This document shows, in pieces, positions 9,022-18,759 of a stretch of DNA of 61,572 bases. The notes beneath the pieces were generated by a model that searched no databases, was not told where the DNA came from, and saw only the letters and a list, made by a program, of their open reading frames with translations. The translations under genes were made by a program, and so were the position numbers. Source of the DNA: JAWXCM01 sp034408745 (GTDB taxonomy: Bacteria; Acidobacteriota; Terriglobia; Bryobacterales; Bryobacteraceae); the NCBI GenBank assembly GCA_034408745.1, contig JAWXCM010000152.1, positions 1 through 61,572 of the forward strand, read 5' to 3'. Numbering within the stretch: the first letter of the stretch is position 1; every line of letters starts with the position of its first letter.

Positions 9022-9388
9022 GCCGACGGAGGCCGGGAACGGAATCAAAATGCCGGTCCCGGCTGATGACTGGGAAATCATACTGGAGCGCCAGCGCGGC
9101 AATCCAGAGGTCATTTGAAGGGATGGGATGCCCGGAACGTTTCAGCGCTTCACGCACGTCGGCGTAGTGCGAGGTTGTCGCTTCGTCGATGTTGAGTACG
9201 CAAAACCCGGGCAGGGCCTCATTCAGCCAGCGTTCATAGCGCACGCGACTGCGAGACTGGCGGATTCCAAAGCGGTATTCTCCCAACACGATTACGGGCA
9301 AGGCAATTTGGTCGGCGGAGGACAGGATCGGCTCCAGGTCGGGGCTTCCATCGGCGAGGGCCGATAGTCCGTTGGTGTCCAGAATCAC
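9011..9388 (-). CDS. PIN-domain toxin, VapC type
   Basis: This 125-residue PIN-domain ribonuclease keeps the acidic catalytic set: Asp in MILDTNGLSAL, Glu in VLGEYRFG, Asp in SNDLWIAALAL and Asp in VISRDRHFD. VapC toxins cleave tRNA or rRNA when released from their antitoxin. The start is the GTG at 9388, which overlaps the antitoxin stop in the sequence GTGA and indicates translational coupling. The 3' end overlaps the M24 remnant by 11 bp, so this module probably marks the site where that gene was cut. Confidence 0.88.
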   Translation of the reverse strand: MILDTNGLSALADGSPDLEPILSSADQIALPVIVLGEYRFGIRQSRSRVRYERWLNEALPGFCVLNIDEATTSHYADVREALKRSGHPIPSNDLWIAALALQYDFPVISRDRHFDSVPGLRRLTW

Positions 9389-9633
9389 TTCCAGTCCTCG
9401 GGCTCAATTTTGCCGAATTCCTGTTCGATGATGCGGTCGATGCGGAGAGTCTCCTTGTGGAGATGGCGCAGGCCGCCGAACGACTTCATCCAGGGCTTGT
9501 CGGCGGCGCTTTGAGCACGGAGCTTTTCGGACAGGGCTTCGGTGACAAGAGCTCGAAGGGGGATGCCACGCTCCGCGGCAACCGACTTGGCGAGGCGAAA
9601 CAGCGGGTCGGGGATCTCGAGGGTGGTCTTCAT
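9385..9633 (-). CDS. ribbon-helix-helix-like antitoxin of the PIN toxin
   Basis: The 82-residue protein begins MKTTLEIPDPLFRLAKSVAA, the usual ribbon-helix-helix start: a beta strand, then helices with RGIPLRALVTEALSEKL. Its acidic C-terminus (EQEFGKIEPEDWK) would bind the toxin. I took the ATG at 9633 because family members start there; a longer frame to 9687 adds unrelated residues. Antitoxins of this type repress their own promoter, which would lie just upstream, around 9640-9720. The antitoxin-first order with a 4-bp overlap is the classical type II arrangement. Confidence 0.85.
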   Translation of the reverse strand: MKTTLEIPDPLFRLAKSVAAERGIPLRALVTEALSEKLRAQSAADKPWMKSFGGLRHLHKETLRIDRIIEQEFGKIEPEDWK

Positions 9634-10049
9634 CCAGGCCTTCTTTGGTGCGGAGATCGTTGACGTCGCACAGAGTTCCGTCCACATTCTCCCATATTTA
9701 TGGGTGGGTGATATTCTATTTTGCGCTGACCCTTACTTCGGGATTCGCCTGTGCCTGCTATCCACCACTGATCACCGCTTAGAGCCCACCAGCAGGATGA
9801 GCCGCTCACCCGCCGACGGCCGCCCATCGCCGCCGTCGGGTAAGTGACAGAGCGGTGCTCGCGCGGCAAGGGTTCGCTTCGCCGCGATGCGCGCCCTTGC
9901 GCACTCACGCCGTCCGACCTGGGAATTGGTTGAGGTTGGGTATAGCAACTTCAAAAGACGTGTGCGTTCATCGATTCAGGATGACCAGAATTACCGGACT
10001 CGCCTGCTGAACGAGCAGAATGCCACCGGAAAGTCGTATTATTCCAACA
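9634..10049. other. intergenic stretch, nothing recognised
   Basis: This stretch separates the toxin-antitoxin promoter side from the frameshifted hydrolase. A short A/T-rich patch near 9694-9725 is a plausible place for the antitoxin promoter. No gene, RNA or repeat was recognised. Confidence 0.4.
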
Positions 10050-10933
10050 ATGCGGAACGAATTCTGTATTCGTGTTGCGTTCGGCCTGATGGCTGCGGTG
10101 CTGGCTTCCGCTCAGACGGCCCAGCGCATCTCATCCGGCGCTGAAGGCACGAGTTTCGGCGAACTAACGGTACCGCCGGGTACCGGGCCGTTCCCTGTGG
10201 CGGTGCTGCTGCACGGCGGTTGCTGGGTTTCCCGCGCTGGCGATATTTCCGAGATGCGTCCGATGGCCGCCATGGTGGCGAAACACGGGATTGCCGCGTG
10301 GAAGTACCGGCGCGTCGGACATCCGGGTGGAGGCTGGCCCGGAACGTACCACGATCTCTCGTTCGCAACCGACTTCGTGCGGGAGTTAGCAAAGTCGTCC
10401 CTCTCTCTCTCGAGCGCGTCGTGGTGATCGGGCATTCCTCGGGCGGATATTTCGGGGCATGGCTCGCCGGCCCCTCCCATCTGCCGGCTACGAGTGAGAT
10501 TGCCACATTGTCGCCGCTGAAACTCGCAGGCATGATAATGCTGGACGCATTTCTCGACCCCGGCGTGATCGATTCGCGGGGGACGAGCGGCGAGTACTTC
10601 TGCCGTGAACCGATTCTCGACCGGTTGCGCGGCGGTACGGCGGAGTTAGCGTCGGAGCACCTGAAGCAAATCTCCCCGCTCCAGTTATTACCGTTCGGGA
10701 TCGCTCAGGAATATGTAGTAAGCTCGCGGCGATACCCGGTGTCGCCTCCCCGCGCCCTGGCTGATGGACGGACTACGTATGCCGTAGCGGACTATCCGGC
10801 CATGGCGCGCTCCGCCGGAGAAAAGGTTTCGCTGCGGATCGTGCCCGATGCAGGGCATATGGACTTTATTACACCAGGCACCCAGGCGTGGGCCGCGGTC
10901 GAAGCTGCGGTAGTGCGGATCTTCGGACTGTAA
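10050..10933 (+). pseudogene. secreted alpha/beta hydrolase, frameshifted in a CT repeat
   Basis: From the ATG at 10050 a signal peptide (FGLMAAVLASAQ) leads into an alpha/beta hydrolase with the oxyanion segment AVLLHGGCW and then DFVRELAKS. At the CT tract 10400-10411 the frame changes. The other frame continues LERVVVIGHSSGGYFGAWLA (nucleophile Ser in GHSSGG) to the catalytic His in VPDAGHMDFI and a stop at 10933. Removing one CT unit restores a single 293-residue protein. The rest of both halves looks well kept, so the lesion is recent, a sequencing error, or slippage in the repeat. Substrate unknown; such secreted hydrolases are often esterases or peptidases. Confidence 0.8.
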
Positions 10934-11294
10934 GGCCGGGCTTCATGCTGGACCGCCCCTCGCCTCCCGCTCAAGGCTCTCTGGCCGCTCCCGTCCAGTC
11001 TCTTGTTGGCGCGTCACTCAGGTCCCTTCTGGTCGGCTGCGGCATGTGCAATCGCCGCCTGCCGTTCCCAATGTCCCCCAGTTGGTCTATTCTCGACTTC
11101 ACTGAATCGCGCTGTGGCTGGTTTGTTTGAGAAGGGGCTCTGATTTCGATGGACGATAACCTTGCCGCCGCACATGTCGCAGGTATTCAGAACGACAGAC
11201 AAGAACTTCAGGCTACCAATAGAGGTCCGCATCCCGCGCACTGGCAGGGAAAGAATCTTGCGCTCGCCAGCCTGGCCTGCCGCTGTGGAGTAGT
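10934..11294. other. intergenic stretch, nothing recognised
   Basis: No supported gene was found between the hydrolase and the convergent regulator gene. A minus-strand frame (11014-11241) contains CDMCGGKVIVH but has no start context or family match, and I do not call it. Confidence 0.4.
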
Positions 11295-12584
11295 CTACCA
11301 GGAACGGAAAGCGAGCACTTCAGGCTTGCCCGGGACCTTTCCGATGACGTTGAGGTGGAGCAGGATCTGGATGTTGCGGGTGCGCCAGTCCCGGGGCGCC
11401 TTGCGCACGGCGGCGGCGAAGCCTGGTTCGTCGGCAATGAACTCCCCGGCGGCCTGCGTGCCGTACTGGGTGATGCCGGCCACGAACACCAGGGGCTCCA
11501 TGGTTCCTGAGTCGAAGAGCCGGGCGACGGTGGCGTAGTCCTCCGATGTCTTACCGTCGCTCTGCAGGGAGCGCAGGTACCAGGTGTTTTGGGGGACCGC
11601 CCTTTCGCGAATACCGCGGATACCGTTTTCCTGAATAAATACGAAGGGCATGCTCTCGCTCAGCTTCATCGCCCAGTAATTGGAAAAAGCGCCCTCCAGA
11701 ACGGCGGCGTGGTTCCGAAGGTCGTAGAAGGAGAAGTCGTTGCCGACGCGCACCTGGACTGGCTTCTTCCAGCCGGCGAGCAGGGCGCTGAGGCGGGCGG
11801 TAGCCTGGGCACCGCCGGCGCCGACGTATTGATCCGGCACGGGAAGGATGTCGGAGGCGCCGATGTCGCCGGGCGTGAGAGGGATGACGTAGGGTCCGGG
11901 GCGGTGATCGGCGGGAAGCGTCGCCAGGTATTTCTCGTGGAGGCGGCGGGAAAGGTGATACACCACGGGCTGGCCGAGGCAGATCACGACCGGGTAGGCG
12001 CCGTTCAGCGAGGGTTGCCAGAAGTCGCGGAGCGGCGACGCGGGTGTACGCATTTGCAGATAGAGGATGCAGGCCAGCAGGAGGAGGCCGGCGGCGGGGG
12101 TGGCCAGCCAGAGTCTGAGTTTCCAGCGCGAGACGCGGGGGGAGATAACCAGGGGCGACGTCTCTGTCAGTTCATGGGGCGCCGTCGCCGCGGAGGCCCA
12201 GTGGAATACAGGGACGTACGACCCGGCGGCGAGAGCGATGCGAACGCTCGGCCCAGCGGCATCGTGATCGTAGTACTGGCTGAGCCGTTTGCGGACTTCC
12301 GTGGCGCGAACCCGAACGATGGAATCCACGTTGGGTTCGTAAGACGGCCTGCGGTGGAAGACATCCACGCCGATATTGCGTTCCTTGAGGAGTTCGGCTG
12401 AGCCTTCAACGGTACGCTCCACGATGTAGCGGAGAAATTCCTGGCAGCGGGGGCTCGAATGGAATGTGGGGGATTCCAGGATGCGGTGCAACTCTTCCAG
12501 GACCGCTGGCTTTTCGTCCGGCGCCACCACTGACCGTGGGACGGACGTAACCAGCGAACTGAGGGCCTGCAAGGAATCTGCCAT
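11295..12584 (-). CDS. membrane-anchored regulator paired with an Oar receptor
   Basis: The 429-residue protein has three parts. Residues about 30-120 form a conserved helical domain (LESPTFHSSPRCQEFLRYIV ... SIVRVRATEVRKRLSQYY ... AAGSYVPVF), a basic region that looks like a DNA-binding domain. One transmembrane helix follows near 155-180 (LATPAAGLLLLACILYLQM). A C-terminal domain of about 230 residues resembles a ligand sensor (ALLAGWKKPVQVRVGN ... GAFSNYWAMKL). I know this family only as uncharacterised acidobacterial proteins beside Oar-type receptors. The ATG at 12584 is preferred; a TTG at 12602 is possible. It is divergent from the Oar gene at 12751, and the shared promoter region holds an inverted repeat. 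A paralogue lies at 27689-29095. Confidence 0.7.
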   Translation of the reverse strand: MADSLQALSSLVTSVPRSVVAPDEKPAVLEELHRILESPTFHSSPRCQEFLRYIVERTVEGSAELLKERNIGVDVFHRRPSYEPNVDSIVRVRATEVRKRLSQYYDHDAAGPSVRIALAAGSYVPVFHWASAATAPHELTETSPLVISPRVSRWKLRLWLATPAAGLLLLACILYLQMRTPASPLRDFWQPSLNGAYPVVICLGQPVVYHLSRRLHEKYLATLPADHRPGPYVIPLTPGDIGASDILPVPDQYVGAGGAQATARLSALLAGWKKPVQVRVGNDFSFYDLRNHAAVLEGAFSNYWAMKLSESMPFVFIQENGIRGIRERAVPQNTWYLRSLQSDGKTSEDYATVARLFDSGTMEPLVFVAGITQYGTQAAGEFIADEPGFAAAVRKAPRDWRTRNIQILLHLNVIGKVPGKPEVLAFRSW

Positions 12585-12692
12585 GGTTACGCGCTTTGGC
12601 AAGGTGAGTATATCATGTTGTTTTTAAAGGGCGCGTAACAGGTAAGAAGCGGTTTCGAGCCTTGCGTCTGGGAGCCGGCAAGCACATCCTCT

Positions 12693-12717
12693 AAACAAAG
12701 AGTCACGGGTCTTGTTT
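12693..12717. promoter_or_regulatory. inverted repeat between regulator and Oar gene
   Basis: AAACAA (12693-12698) and TTGTTT (12712-12717) form arms that extend imperfectly inward (AAACAAAGA against GTCTTGTTT). The site lies in the 166-bp divergent intergenic region, 34 bp before the Oar start codon. It is a candidate operator for the adjacent regulator. Confidence 0.4.
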
Positions 12718-12750
12718 GTCTGGTCCAACGATACCCCTGCAGGAGGTTCC

Positions 12751-15700
12751 ATGTTTCGAAACACGTCCATCTTCCAGGCGATTGCGGCGCCGCTGCTGCT
12801 GTTGGCGCTGGCAGCCAACGGTTTGGCGCAAATCAAATCCAGTGCCATTACTGGTTCGGTCACCGATCAGAGCGGAGCTCTGGTGCCAAATGCGAACGTT
12901 GTGGTCATGAATGAAGAGACCAACGTCGAGGCAACCGTCAGAACCAATGAATCCGGCCAGTACACAGTGCCATACATGTCCGTTGGCCGCTACCGTGTGA
13001 TTATCACCGCGACGGGCTTCCAGGCCTGCCGGAACACCGGGATCGCGATCGGCACGGGTACGACGGTACGGGTGGATGCGGTTCTGGTGGCGGGCAGCGT
13101 GACGACTTCGGTCGAAGTGAAAGCCAGCGCCGTGACCCTGCAAACCGAGAATGCCACGGTACAGGGGGCAGTCAACTCCCAGGTGATCGCGCTGATTCCG
13201 AACATCAACAATAACCCGATTTACTATGCGTCCCTGCAGGCGGGCGTGGTGCCGTCACCCCAAATGTATTCGAGCGGCAAACTGGGCGTCGGCTATGGGG
13301 ATCGGCAGGCCATGTCGTCGGTCCGGATCAATGGCGGGGAAATGGGCACCAACGATGTGCAACTGGACGGGCTCTCGGTGCAGGGCGCCGCCTGGCACGA
13401 GACCACGGTGGTGCCCGACCGGGACACGCTGCAGGAAGTCCGGGTGACGACGAACAGCTTTGCCGCCGACCAGGGGAACGGGCAGGGACTGGTTTCCATG
13501 ATCACCAAAAGCGGCACCAACGAGTTTCACGGCACGCTGCGGTATCGGGCGCGCAACGAGGCGCTGAATGCCAACGGCCTGAACAATAACCTGCGTGGCA
13601 TTGCCCGCAGGAAGTATCGTCTGAATGAAGGCGGCGGAACGGTGGGCGGGCCGGTAATCATACCGAAATTGTTCAATGGGAAAGACAAGCTCTTCTTCTT
13701 CGCCTCTTTCTCCCGGCTGAACCACAGCGATCCGGTGGTGTATCAGGGCAGGGTGCCTACCGACCTGGAGCGCAAGGGCGATCTGAGCCTGACGAAGGTG
13801 GCCGACAACAGCGGCAATCCGGTGCCGGTGCAGATTTTCGACCCGTTCAGTGCGGTACCGTATCAGGGCAGCCCAACCGTATTCGTCCGGACGCCATACC
13901 CGGGGGCAATTGTTCCGAACCCCGACAAGTACGGATTGAAGCTGTTGCAGTCTTTTCCAGCGGCGAACAATCCGCCCACGGATGCGTTCAACAACAACAA
14001 CTACATGTTCCAGGGCACGGCGCCCACGGTGCGGCGCAGCCTCTCCAGCCGGCTGGACATCCATCCCGGGCCGAAGAACGCTGTCTACATGAGTGGAGGT
14101 TTCTCCAGCGGGTCTATCGCGCAACCGAACAAGTGGGGGCCGGACAGTGCGTTCGTCAACATGACGTACCCCGGTGTGACGGATGACGACAACCCATACG
14201 CGGCAGTGGGAGACACGCTGATTCTGAATCCCACCACGGTGATCGACGTGCGGTACGGCGTGACTCGGATCGTGACCAATTCGTCGTATCCGGCGGGCAC
14301 GGGGTTCAACTATTCGGATTACGGTATGCCGGCGGAGGTGCAGGGGTTGTCGGCGATGTTCGGTACGGCGCCGTCAGTAGGCAACCTGGGCGGGCCGTTC
14401 GCCAGTTTGAACGCCGACGGCTGGGCCAGGAAGAGGGAGCGGCAGCTCAATCACACCGTGACCGGGAGCGCGACGAAGTTGCTCAACCGGTGGTCGCTAA
14501 AGGCCGGGGCCGAGTACCGGGTGTACCTGGGCAACTGGCAGGATCTGCGCTATGCCACGCCCAATCTGAGCATGTCGAATAACAGCGGTCAGTTGGGCGG
14601 GTTGAGCGGAGGGAACTCGTCGCTGATCACCGACCCCGCGCTGCGCGGTTCCGGCTTTGTGAGCGCGCTGGCGGGAGTGGGTGGCTACGAGATTCCGGCT
14701 GGCACCAGCACGCGGCCGGCTCTGGCAGCGAAGTACATGGCGTTCTTCACACAGAACGACTGGAGAGCCACCGACCGCCTGACCATCAACCTGGGTCTGC
14801 GATATGAGATCCAGCCGGGGCCGACGGAACGGTACAACCGCATGTCCGGCCTGGACCTGACGCGAAAGAGCCCATTCACTGAGGGCGGCAGTTTTGTCAG
14901 CCCGCAGGGAGCTCTGGGACGAATTGTGTTTCCAGGGACCGAAGGCTACTCGCGCAACCTCTGGGATACCCAGTGGAACAACTTCTCTCCGCGGGCGGCC
15001 GCGGCTTACCGGCTGGGATCTTCCACCGTGTTGAGGGGAGGGTTCGGCCGGGTGTATGTTCCCAGCAATACGGGCTTCAATGCCAACGGCCTGATCTATG
15101 GCACCGGCCCCTATTCGGGCGGCGCGCAGGTCAACGCATACGGTACTTTGCCGAACGGGGTTCCGGTCGGACGCTTTTCGGACGTGCGGAGCACCATCGT
15201 CATCCCGGCTCCCGGAGCGACGCAGGCGGCCGCGCTGTACGGCAACAACAATGCCGCGCTCTCCGTGGACCTGCTGCCGAGGGACTACCGGAACGGCGTG
15301 GTGAACCAGTGGAATTTTTTCCTGGAGCGACGGCTGGGCGCCAGGTGGCTTGCCGGCGCGGGCTATGTTGGGTCTCACGCTTCGGATCTGCCATGGCGCG
15401 GCTACCCGCTGGGCGGAACTTTCGACATTGCGGATTCGACGCTGCAAACATGGCGGACGGGGTGGCTTTCGTCCAACGGGCTGACCGATCCGGCTTCCGT
15501 TCAGGTGGCGAACCCAATACCGGCGTTGGTTGGCAAGGCCAGCGGGGGCATCAACGGGGCCAATATCTCCACACTGAATCTGCAGAAGCCGTACCTGGGG
15601 CTGCTGGGGCAGACGGTGTTGACCAACAAAGGTCTGACGAACTACAACTCCCTGCAAGTGAAGGCGGAACGCAGTTACTCGAACGGGTTTGCCGCCATGT

Positions 15701-16536
15701 TTAACTACACCTGGTCGAAGGCCACCGGGCGGATCGGCGGTGCGGGCGGCTCCAGCTACGCGGAGTCCCAGGGGGCGGGTCTGGGGACGACTTCCTCGGG
15801 CGGCGTGGATTACCGCAACCTGGACAACAATCGGGGGTACCTGGGCTACGACGTGACTCACCGGTTCGTGGCGGTGGTCTCCTGTGAGCTGCCGTTCGGA
15901 AAGGGCGGGCAGTTGCAGTTGAACAACAACATCCTGCGGGCGGTCGCGGGAGGCTGGCAGTTTGCCGGCGTGGTGACGCTGCAGGGCGGGCAACCCTGGG
16001 GGCCGAACTGCGGCGGCATGAATGGCCGCTGCAATGAGGTTGCGGACCAGCCCGTCGAGGTTCCGGCCGCGTTGCAGCATTGGTACGACGGCAAGACTTC
16101 GGTGGCGCTGCCGGATGGGCGGGTGGTGACTCCGGGGGCCTTCACCTTCCTGAAGTGGAACCCGGACCGGTTCGCTCCGCCGGTGGTGCAGTTGCCAAAC
16201 GGGACCTACCAGGCGGATCAATACTGGTGGGGTAATACGTCGATGTATGTGGCCGGCCTGCGGACGCCGGGCTTCTACAACACGAACCTGACGGTAAACC
16301 GGCAGTTTCACATGACGGAGCGGTTCAAGATGGAGTTGCTGGCCGAGGCGACCAACGTGCTGAACCGGACTAACATCAATCCCAACGCGGTTAATGCCGG
16401 AGTGGGCGCGATTCTGGTTCCGAATGCGGCCAACAATGCCAGGGTGGGGCAGAACTCAAATGCCAACGGAGGAACGTTCAGCACCAGTTTCTACGAGCCC
16501 CGGCAAATCAGCGTATCGCTGCGACTGCGGTTCTGA
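12751..16536 (+). CDS. Oar-type TonB-dependent receptor
   Basis: The 1261-residue receptor starts at 12751 with a near-perfect ribosome-binding site (AGGAGG four bases before the ATG); a longer frame from 12712 is unlikely. A signal peptide (ending AANGLAQ) is followed by the carboxypeptidase-regulatory-like domain (about 32-110, SAITGSVTDQSGALVPNANV). A plug follows (VRINGGEMGTNDVQLDG, GTNEFHGTLRY), then a barrel that ends SVSLRLRF. It is the longest Oar protein here and is rich in Asn/Gly loops. Its divergent partner is the membrane-anchored regulator. The ligand is unknown. Confidence 0.92.
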   Translation: MFRNTSIFQAIAAPLLLLALAANGLAQIKSSAITGSVTDQSGALVPNANVVVMNEETNVEATVRTNESGQYTVPYMSVGRYRVIITATGFQACRNTGIAIGTGTTVRVDAVLVAGSVTTSVEVKASAVTLQTENATVQGAVNSQVIALIPNINNNPIYYASLQAGVVPSPQMYSSGKLGVGYGDRQAMSSVRINGGEMGTNDVQLDGLSVQGAAWHETTVVPDRDTLQEVRVTTNSFAADQGNGQGLVSMITKSGTNEFHGTLRYRARNEALNANGLNNNLRGIARRKYRLNEGGGTVGGPVIIPKLFNGKDKLFFFASFSRLNHSDPVVYQGRVPTDLERKGDLSLTKVADNSGNPVPVQIFDPFSAVPYQGSPTVFVRTPYPGAIVPNPDKYGLKLLQSFPAANNPPTDAFNNNNYMFQGTAPTVRRSLSSRLDIHPGPKNAVYMSGGFSSGSIAQPNKWGPDSAFVNMTYPGVTDDDNPYAAVGDTLILNPTTVIDVRYGVTRIVTNSSYPAGTGFNYSDYGMPAEVQGLSAMFGTAPSVGNLGGPFASLNADGWARKRERQLNHTVTGSATKLLNRWSLKAGAEYRVYLGNWQDLRYATPNLSMSNNSGQLGGLSGGNSSLITDPALRGSGFVSALAGVGGYEIPAGTSTRPALAAKYMAFFTQNDWRATDRLTINLGLRYEIQPGPTERYNRMSGLDLTRKSPFTEGGSFVSPQGALGRIVFPGTEGYSRNLWDTQWNNFSPRAAAAYRLGSSTVLRGGFGRVYVPSNTGFNANGLIYGTGPYSGGAQVNAYGTLPNGVPVGRFSDVRSTIVIPAPGATQAAALYGNNNAALSVDLLPRDYRNGVVNQWNFFLERRLGARWLAGAGYVGSHASDLPWRGYPLGGTFDIADSTLQTWRTGWLSSNGLTDPASVQVANPIPALVGKASGGINGANISTLNLQKPYLGLLGQTVLTNKGLTNYNSLQVKAERSYSNGFAAMFNYTWSKATGRIGGAGGSSYAESQGAGLGTTSSGGVDYRNLDNNRGYLGYDVTHRFVAVVSCELPFGKGGQLQLNNNILRAVAGGWQFAGVVTLQGGQPWGPNCGGMNGRCNEVADQPVEVPAALQHWYDGKTSVALPDGRVVTPGAFTFLKWNPDRFAPPVVQLPNGTYQADQYWWGNTSMYVAGLRTPGFYNTNLTVNRQFHMTERFKMELLAEATNVLNRTNINPNAVNAGVGAILVPNAANNARVGQNSNANGGTFSTSFYEPRQISVSLRLRF

Positions 16537-16683
16537 GCAATCGGGCCGGTCCGCAGTTCCGGGGGCCGTCGGATCGACGACGATTCCGATGAAAGGACAA
16601 CGTCGCAGCGACGGACCCCGGCAGCCCGCGGAGTGGGGGTGTGCGCCAACCTTCTTCGTTGTAACCTAGTGGCTGGAGCCGAT

Positions 16684-16872
16684 ATGAGCCGCGTCCAGCA
16701 TATAGAACAACAGATCACCGCCCTCAACCCAGGCGAACTCAGGACCTTGCGTGAATGGTTCGCGCAATACGACGGCGAGGTTTGGGACAGGCAAATAGAG
16801 GCGGATGCGAAGAATGGCAGGCTCGCACGTCTTGCCGAAGTACCTGGAACCCGTGCACAAGCTCAACTTTGA
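16684..16872 (+). pseudogene. addiction-module antitoxin, 3'-truncated
   Basis: From the ATG at 16684 the product reads MSRVQHIEQQITALNPGELR, then EWFAQYDGEVWDRQIEADAKNGRLARLAEV. This matches a common small antitoxin that accompanies RelE/ParE-type toxins. After about 16842 the expected ending is replaced (PGTRAQAQL) because the sequence has become that of an Oar receptor in another frame. The partner toxin is absent. A GGAG seven bases upstream of the ATG is still present. The remnant shows that this spot was once a toxin-antitoxin locus. Confidence 0.65.
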
Positions 16873-18373
16873 GCCCAGGATCGGGTTCGCCTACTCCCCG
16901 TCGTTTGAGTGGGCGCGGCGGCGAATGGTTGTTCGGGGCGGCTACGGGATTACCCATGTGGCCACCACCGCTCGCGGACGGAATCCGATTCCTGATTTCG
17001 GCGCCGGCGCCGGACCCTGGAATTATGTGCAATCCGGCCATCAGCGCGCGCCCGTGCTCGAGATCCCTTCGAGTGGCATCCTCTGCGCAGGCTGCAACCC
17101 CCGCGATCCGCGCGTACCCACGGGGAATCTGATCGCCTTCTCCAAAGCCAACAGCGCTCCCTATATTCAGACCTGGAGTCTTACCCTTCAGACACAGCTT
17201 CCCGGCGCAATGGTGCTCTCCCTGAGCTATCTCGGTCAGAAAGGAACGCATCTGTATTCTCCGCAATTAAGCGTCAATGATCCCGACCTGATTCAGTTCG
17301 AAAATCTGCTCAACGAGGGCGGCGATCCCGCTCAGGCGGTTCCCGATCCATTCGGCCGCGTCGATGCCTCCGGCAACCTCCGCAACGTGCAGGTGCAGGA
17401 CCTGATGCGGCCTTACCCGACGCTCGGAGCCATCAACCTCGCCGGGCTGACCAATGGCAATTCCATCTACCACGCTGGCACCGCATCCATCGAGAGACGC
17501 TTCTCCGGGATGGTCGGATTCCGCGCGAATTACACCTGGGGCAAGTCGATCAACAGCGGATCGTCTGGCAGTCTGGATAACGCGTACCTGTACAGTTGGG
17601 GCATTGATCGTGTTCAGAACCCTCTGAACCTGGCGATGAACCGCTCAGTCTCGACACTTGATTCGCGGCACCGGTTCAACGTCACAGTCAACCTCGAGTC
17701 GCCCTTTAGCCGTGGCCGTCCACTCGCGTCCGATTCGCGCGTGATGACGGCGTTGCTCGGCAACTGGTCCATCAACGGGATTGGCAGCATCACCAGCGGT
17801 TACCCGTTCCAGGTCTTTCTGGGCGATGCCAACGGGATTCCCAACGGGACCAATGTGTCTCAACGAATCCGGCCCGACGTGGTGGCCGGGGTTCCGATGA
17901 TCAACCCCCGGTGGAATAAGACGGTCGCCAACGACGAGCCATATATCAACCCCGAGGCATTCGCCCGGCCCGCCTTCGGCAACCTGGGCAACGCCCCGCG
18001 CACGCTGGACTACGCGCGTACCCCAACCCGGCAGACACTCAACGCGTCATTATTCCGTGAACTGCGGCCGTTCAGCGAAAAGAGGCGCTACATCCAGCTT
18101 CGAGTGGAGTTCTTCAACGTGCTGAACCGCGTCACCTTCATGACCAATGCGGTGAACAGCCCGCAAATGTTCAATTCGCTGCCGCAGAGCCGGACGGGCA
18201 CTCCGCTGGTGGGTCCCATACCGTACCTCAGAGGCAAGACCGCTGCCGATTTTCCTGTCGGCAGCCGGGAGGCCCAACTCGCCAATGGCTACAATCAGGC
18301 GTTCGGGCTTCTGGACCGCAATAACAACGGGCAGGGGCGGATCATCCAGCTCGCCATCCGGCTCTACTGGTAA
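16843..18373 (+). pseudogene. Oar-type receptor, C-terminal half
   Basis: About 505 residues of Oar beta-barrel begin abruptly at the antitoxin junction (EPVHKLNFEPRIGFAYSPSF) and run to a proper C-terminus (IIQLAIRLYW). Signal peptide, regulatory-like domain and plug are missing. The only start codon available (16805) lies inside the antitoxin in another frame. The barrel portion looks well conserved (SIERRFSGMVGFRANYTWGK, LRVEFFNVLNRVTF), so the truncation is fairly recent. It cannot be exported without a signal. Confidence 0.85.
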
Positions 18374-18390
18374 GGAGAACGCCCACGCCA

Positions 18391-18470
18391 TTGCGGACGT
18401 CACAATGCCTCCTTACGGCGCGAAGGCCGACGGCGTCACCGACGATACGGCTGCCATGTTGGTCTTCTGA
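18391..18470 (+). pseudogene. pectate-lyase-like protein, N-terminal scrap
   Basis: Directly after the Oar stub one frame reads PPYGAKADGVTDDTAAM, the hallmark start of Pectate_lyase_3 / right-handed beta-helix proteins (usually YGAKGDGVTDDTAA), and then stops at 18468-18470. Only about 25 residues survive. Its position 20-100 bp after an Oar receptor end fits a former receptor-polysaccharide lyase operon. Confidence 0.55.
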
Positions 18471-18759
18471 AGTTCGGGCACCGCAATAATTCAACTGGTT
18501 CGAGTAGCGTGTTTACGCAACTGGCCTTCCTTCCAGGTGGCTTCTTTGAGGATCATCGTGAGGTGCTTTGCCTTGCTCCGGTTCGGATTGTTCCCGGAAC
18601 GTGTCGCAGGCATCGCTGGTGAGGCACACGATAGCGAGCGCCTCCGTGAGTGCCGACAGTTCGGGGTTGCGGGCGTCGACCTCAGGCCTGTTTCGCCAGG
18701 GAGATGATTCGAAGACCAAGCAGACAACAGCACATCGATTCAGATATACTGCTTCTTCC
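18471..18759. other. intergenic stretch, nothing recognised
   Basis: Two overlapping minus-strand frames are open here (18491-18733 and 18513-18770), but neither has a recognisable domain or convincing start. The stretch may hold further gene debris. Confidence 0.3.

Noticed and set aside
8122..9114. 330-residue open frame on the - strand
   Set aside because: Antisense to the M24 remnant; no domain.
14497..16311. 604-residue open frame on the - strand
   Set aside because: Antisense to the Oar receptor at 12751-16536; composition is that of a shadow frame (His/Arg/Pro-rich) with no motif.
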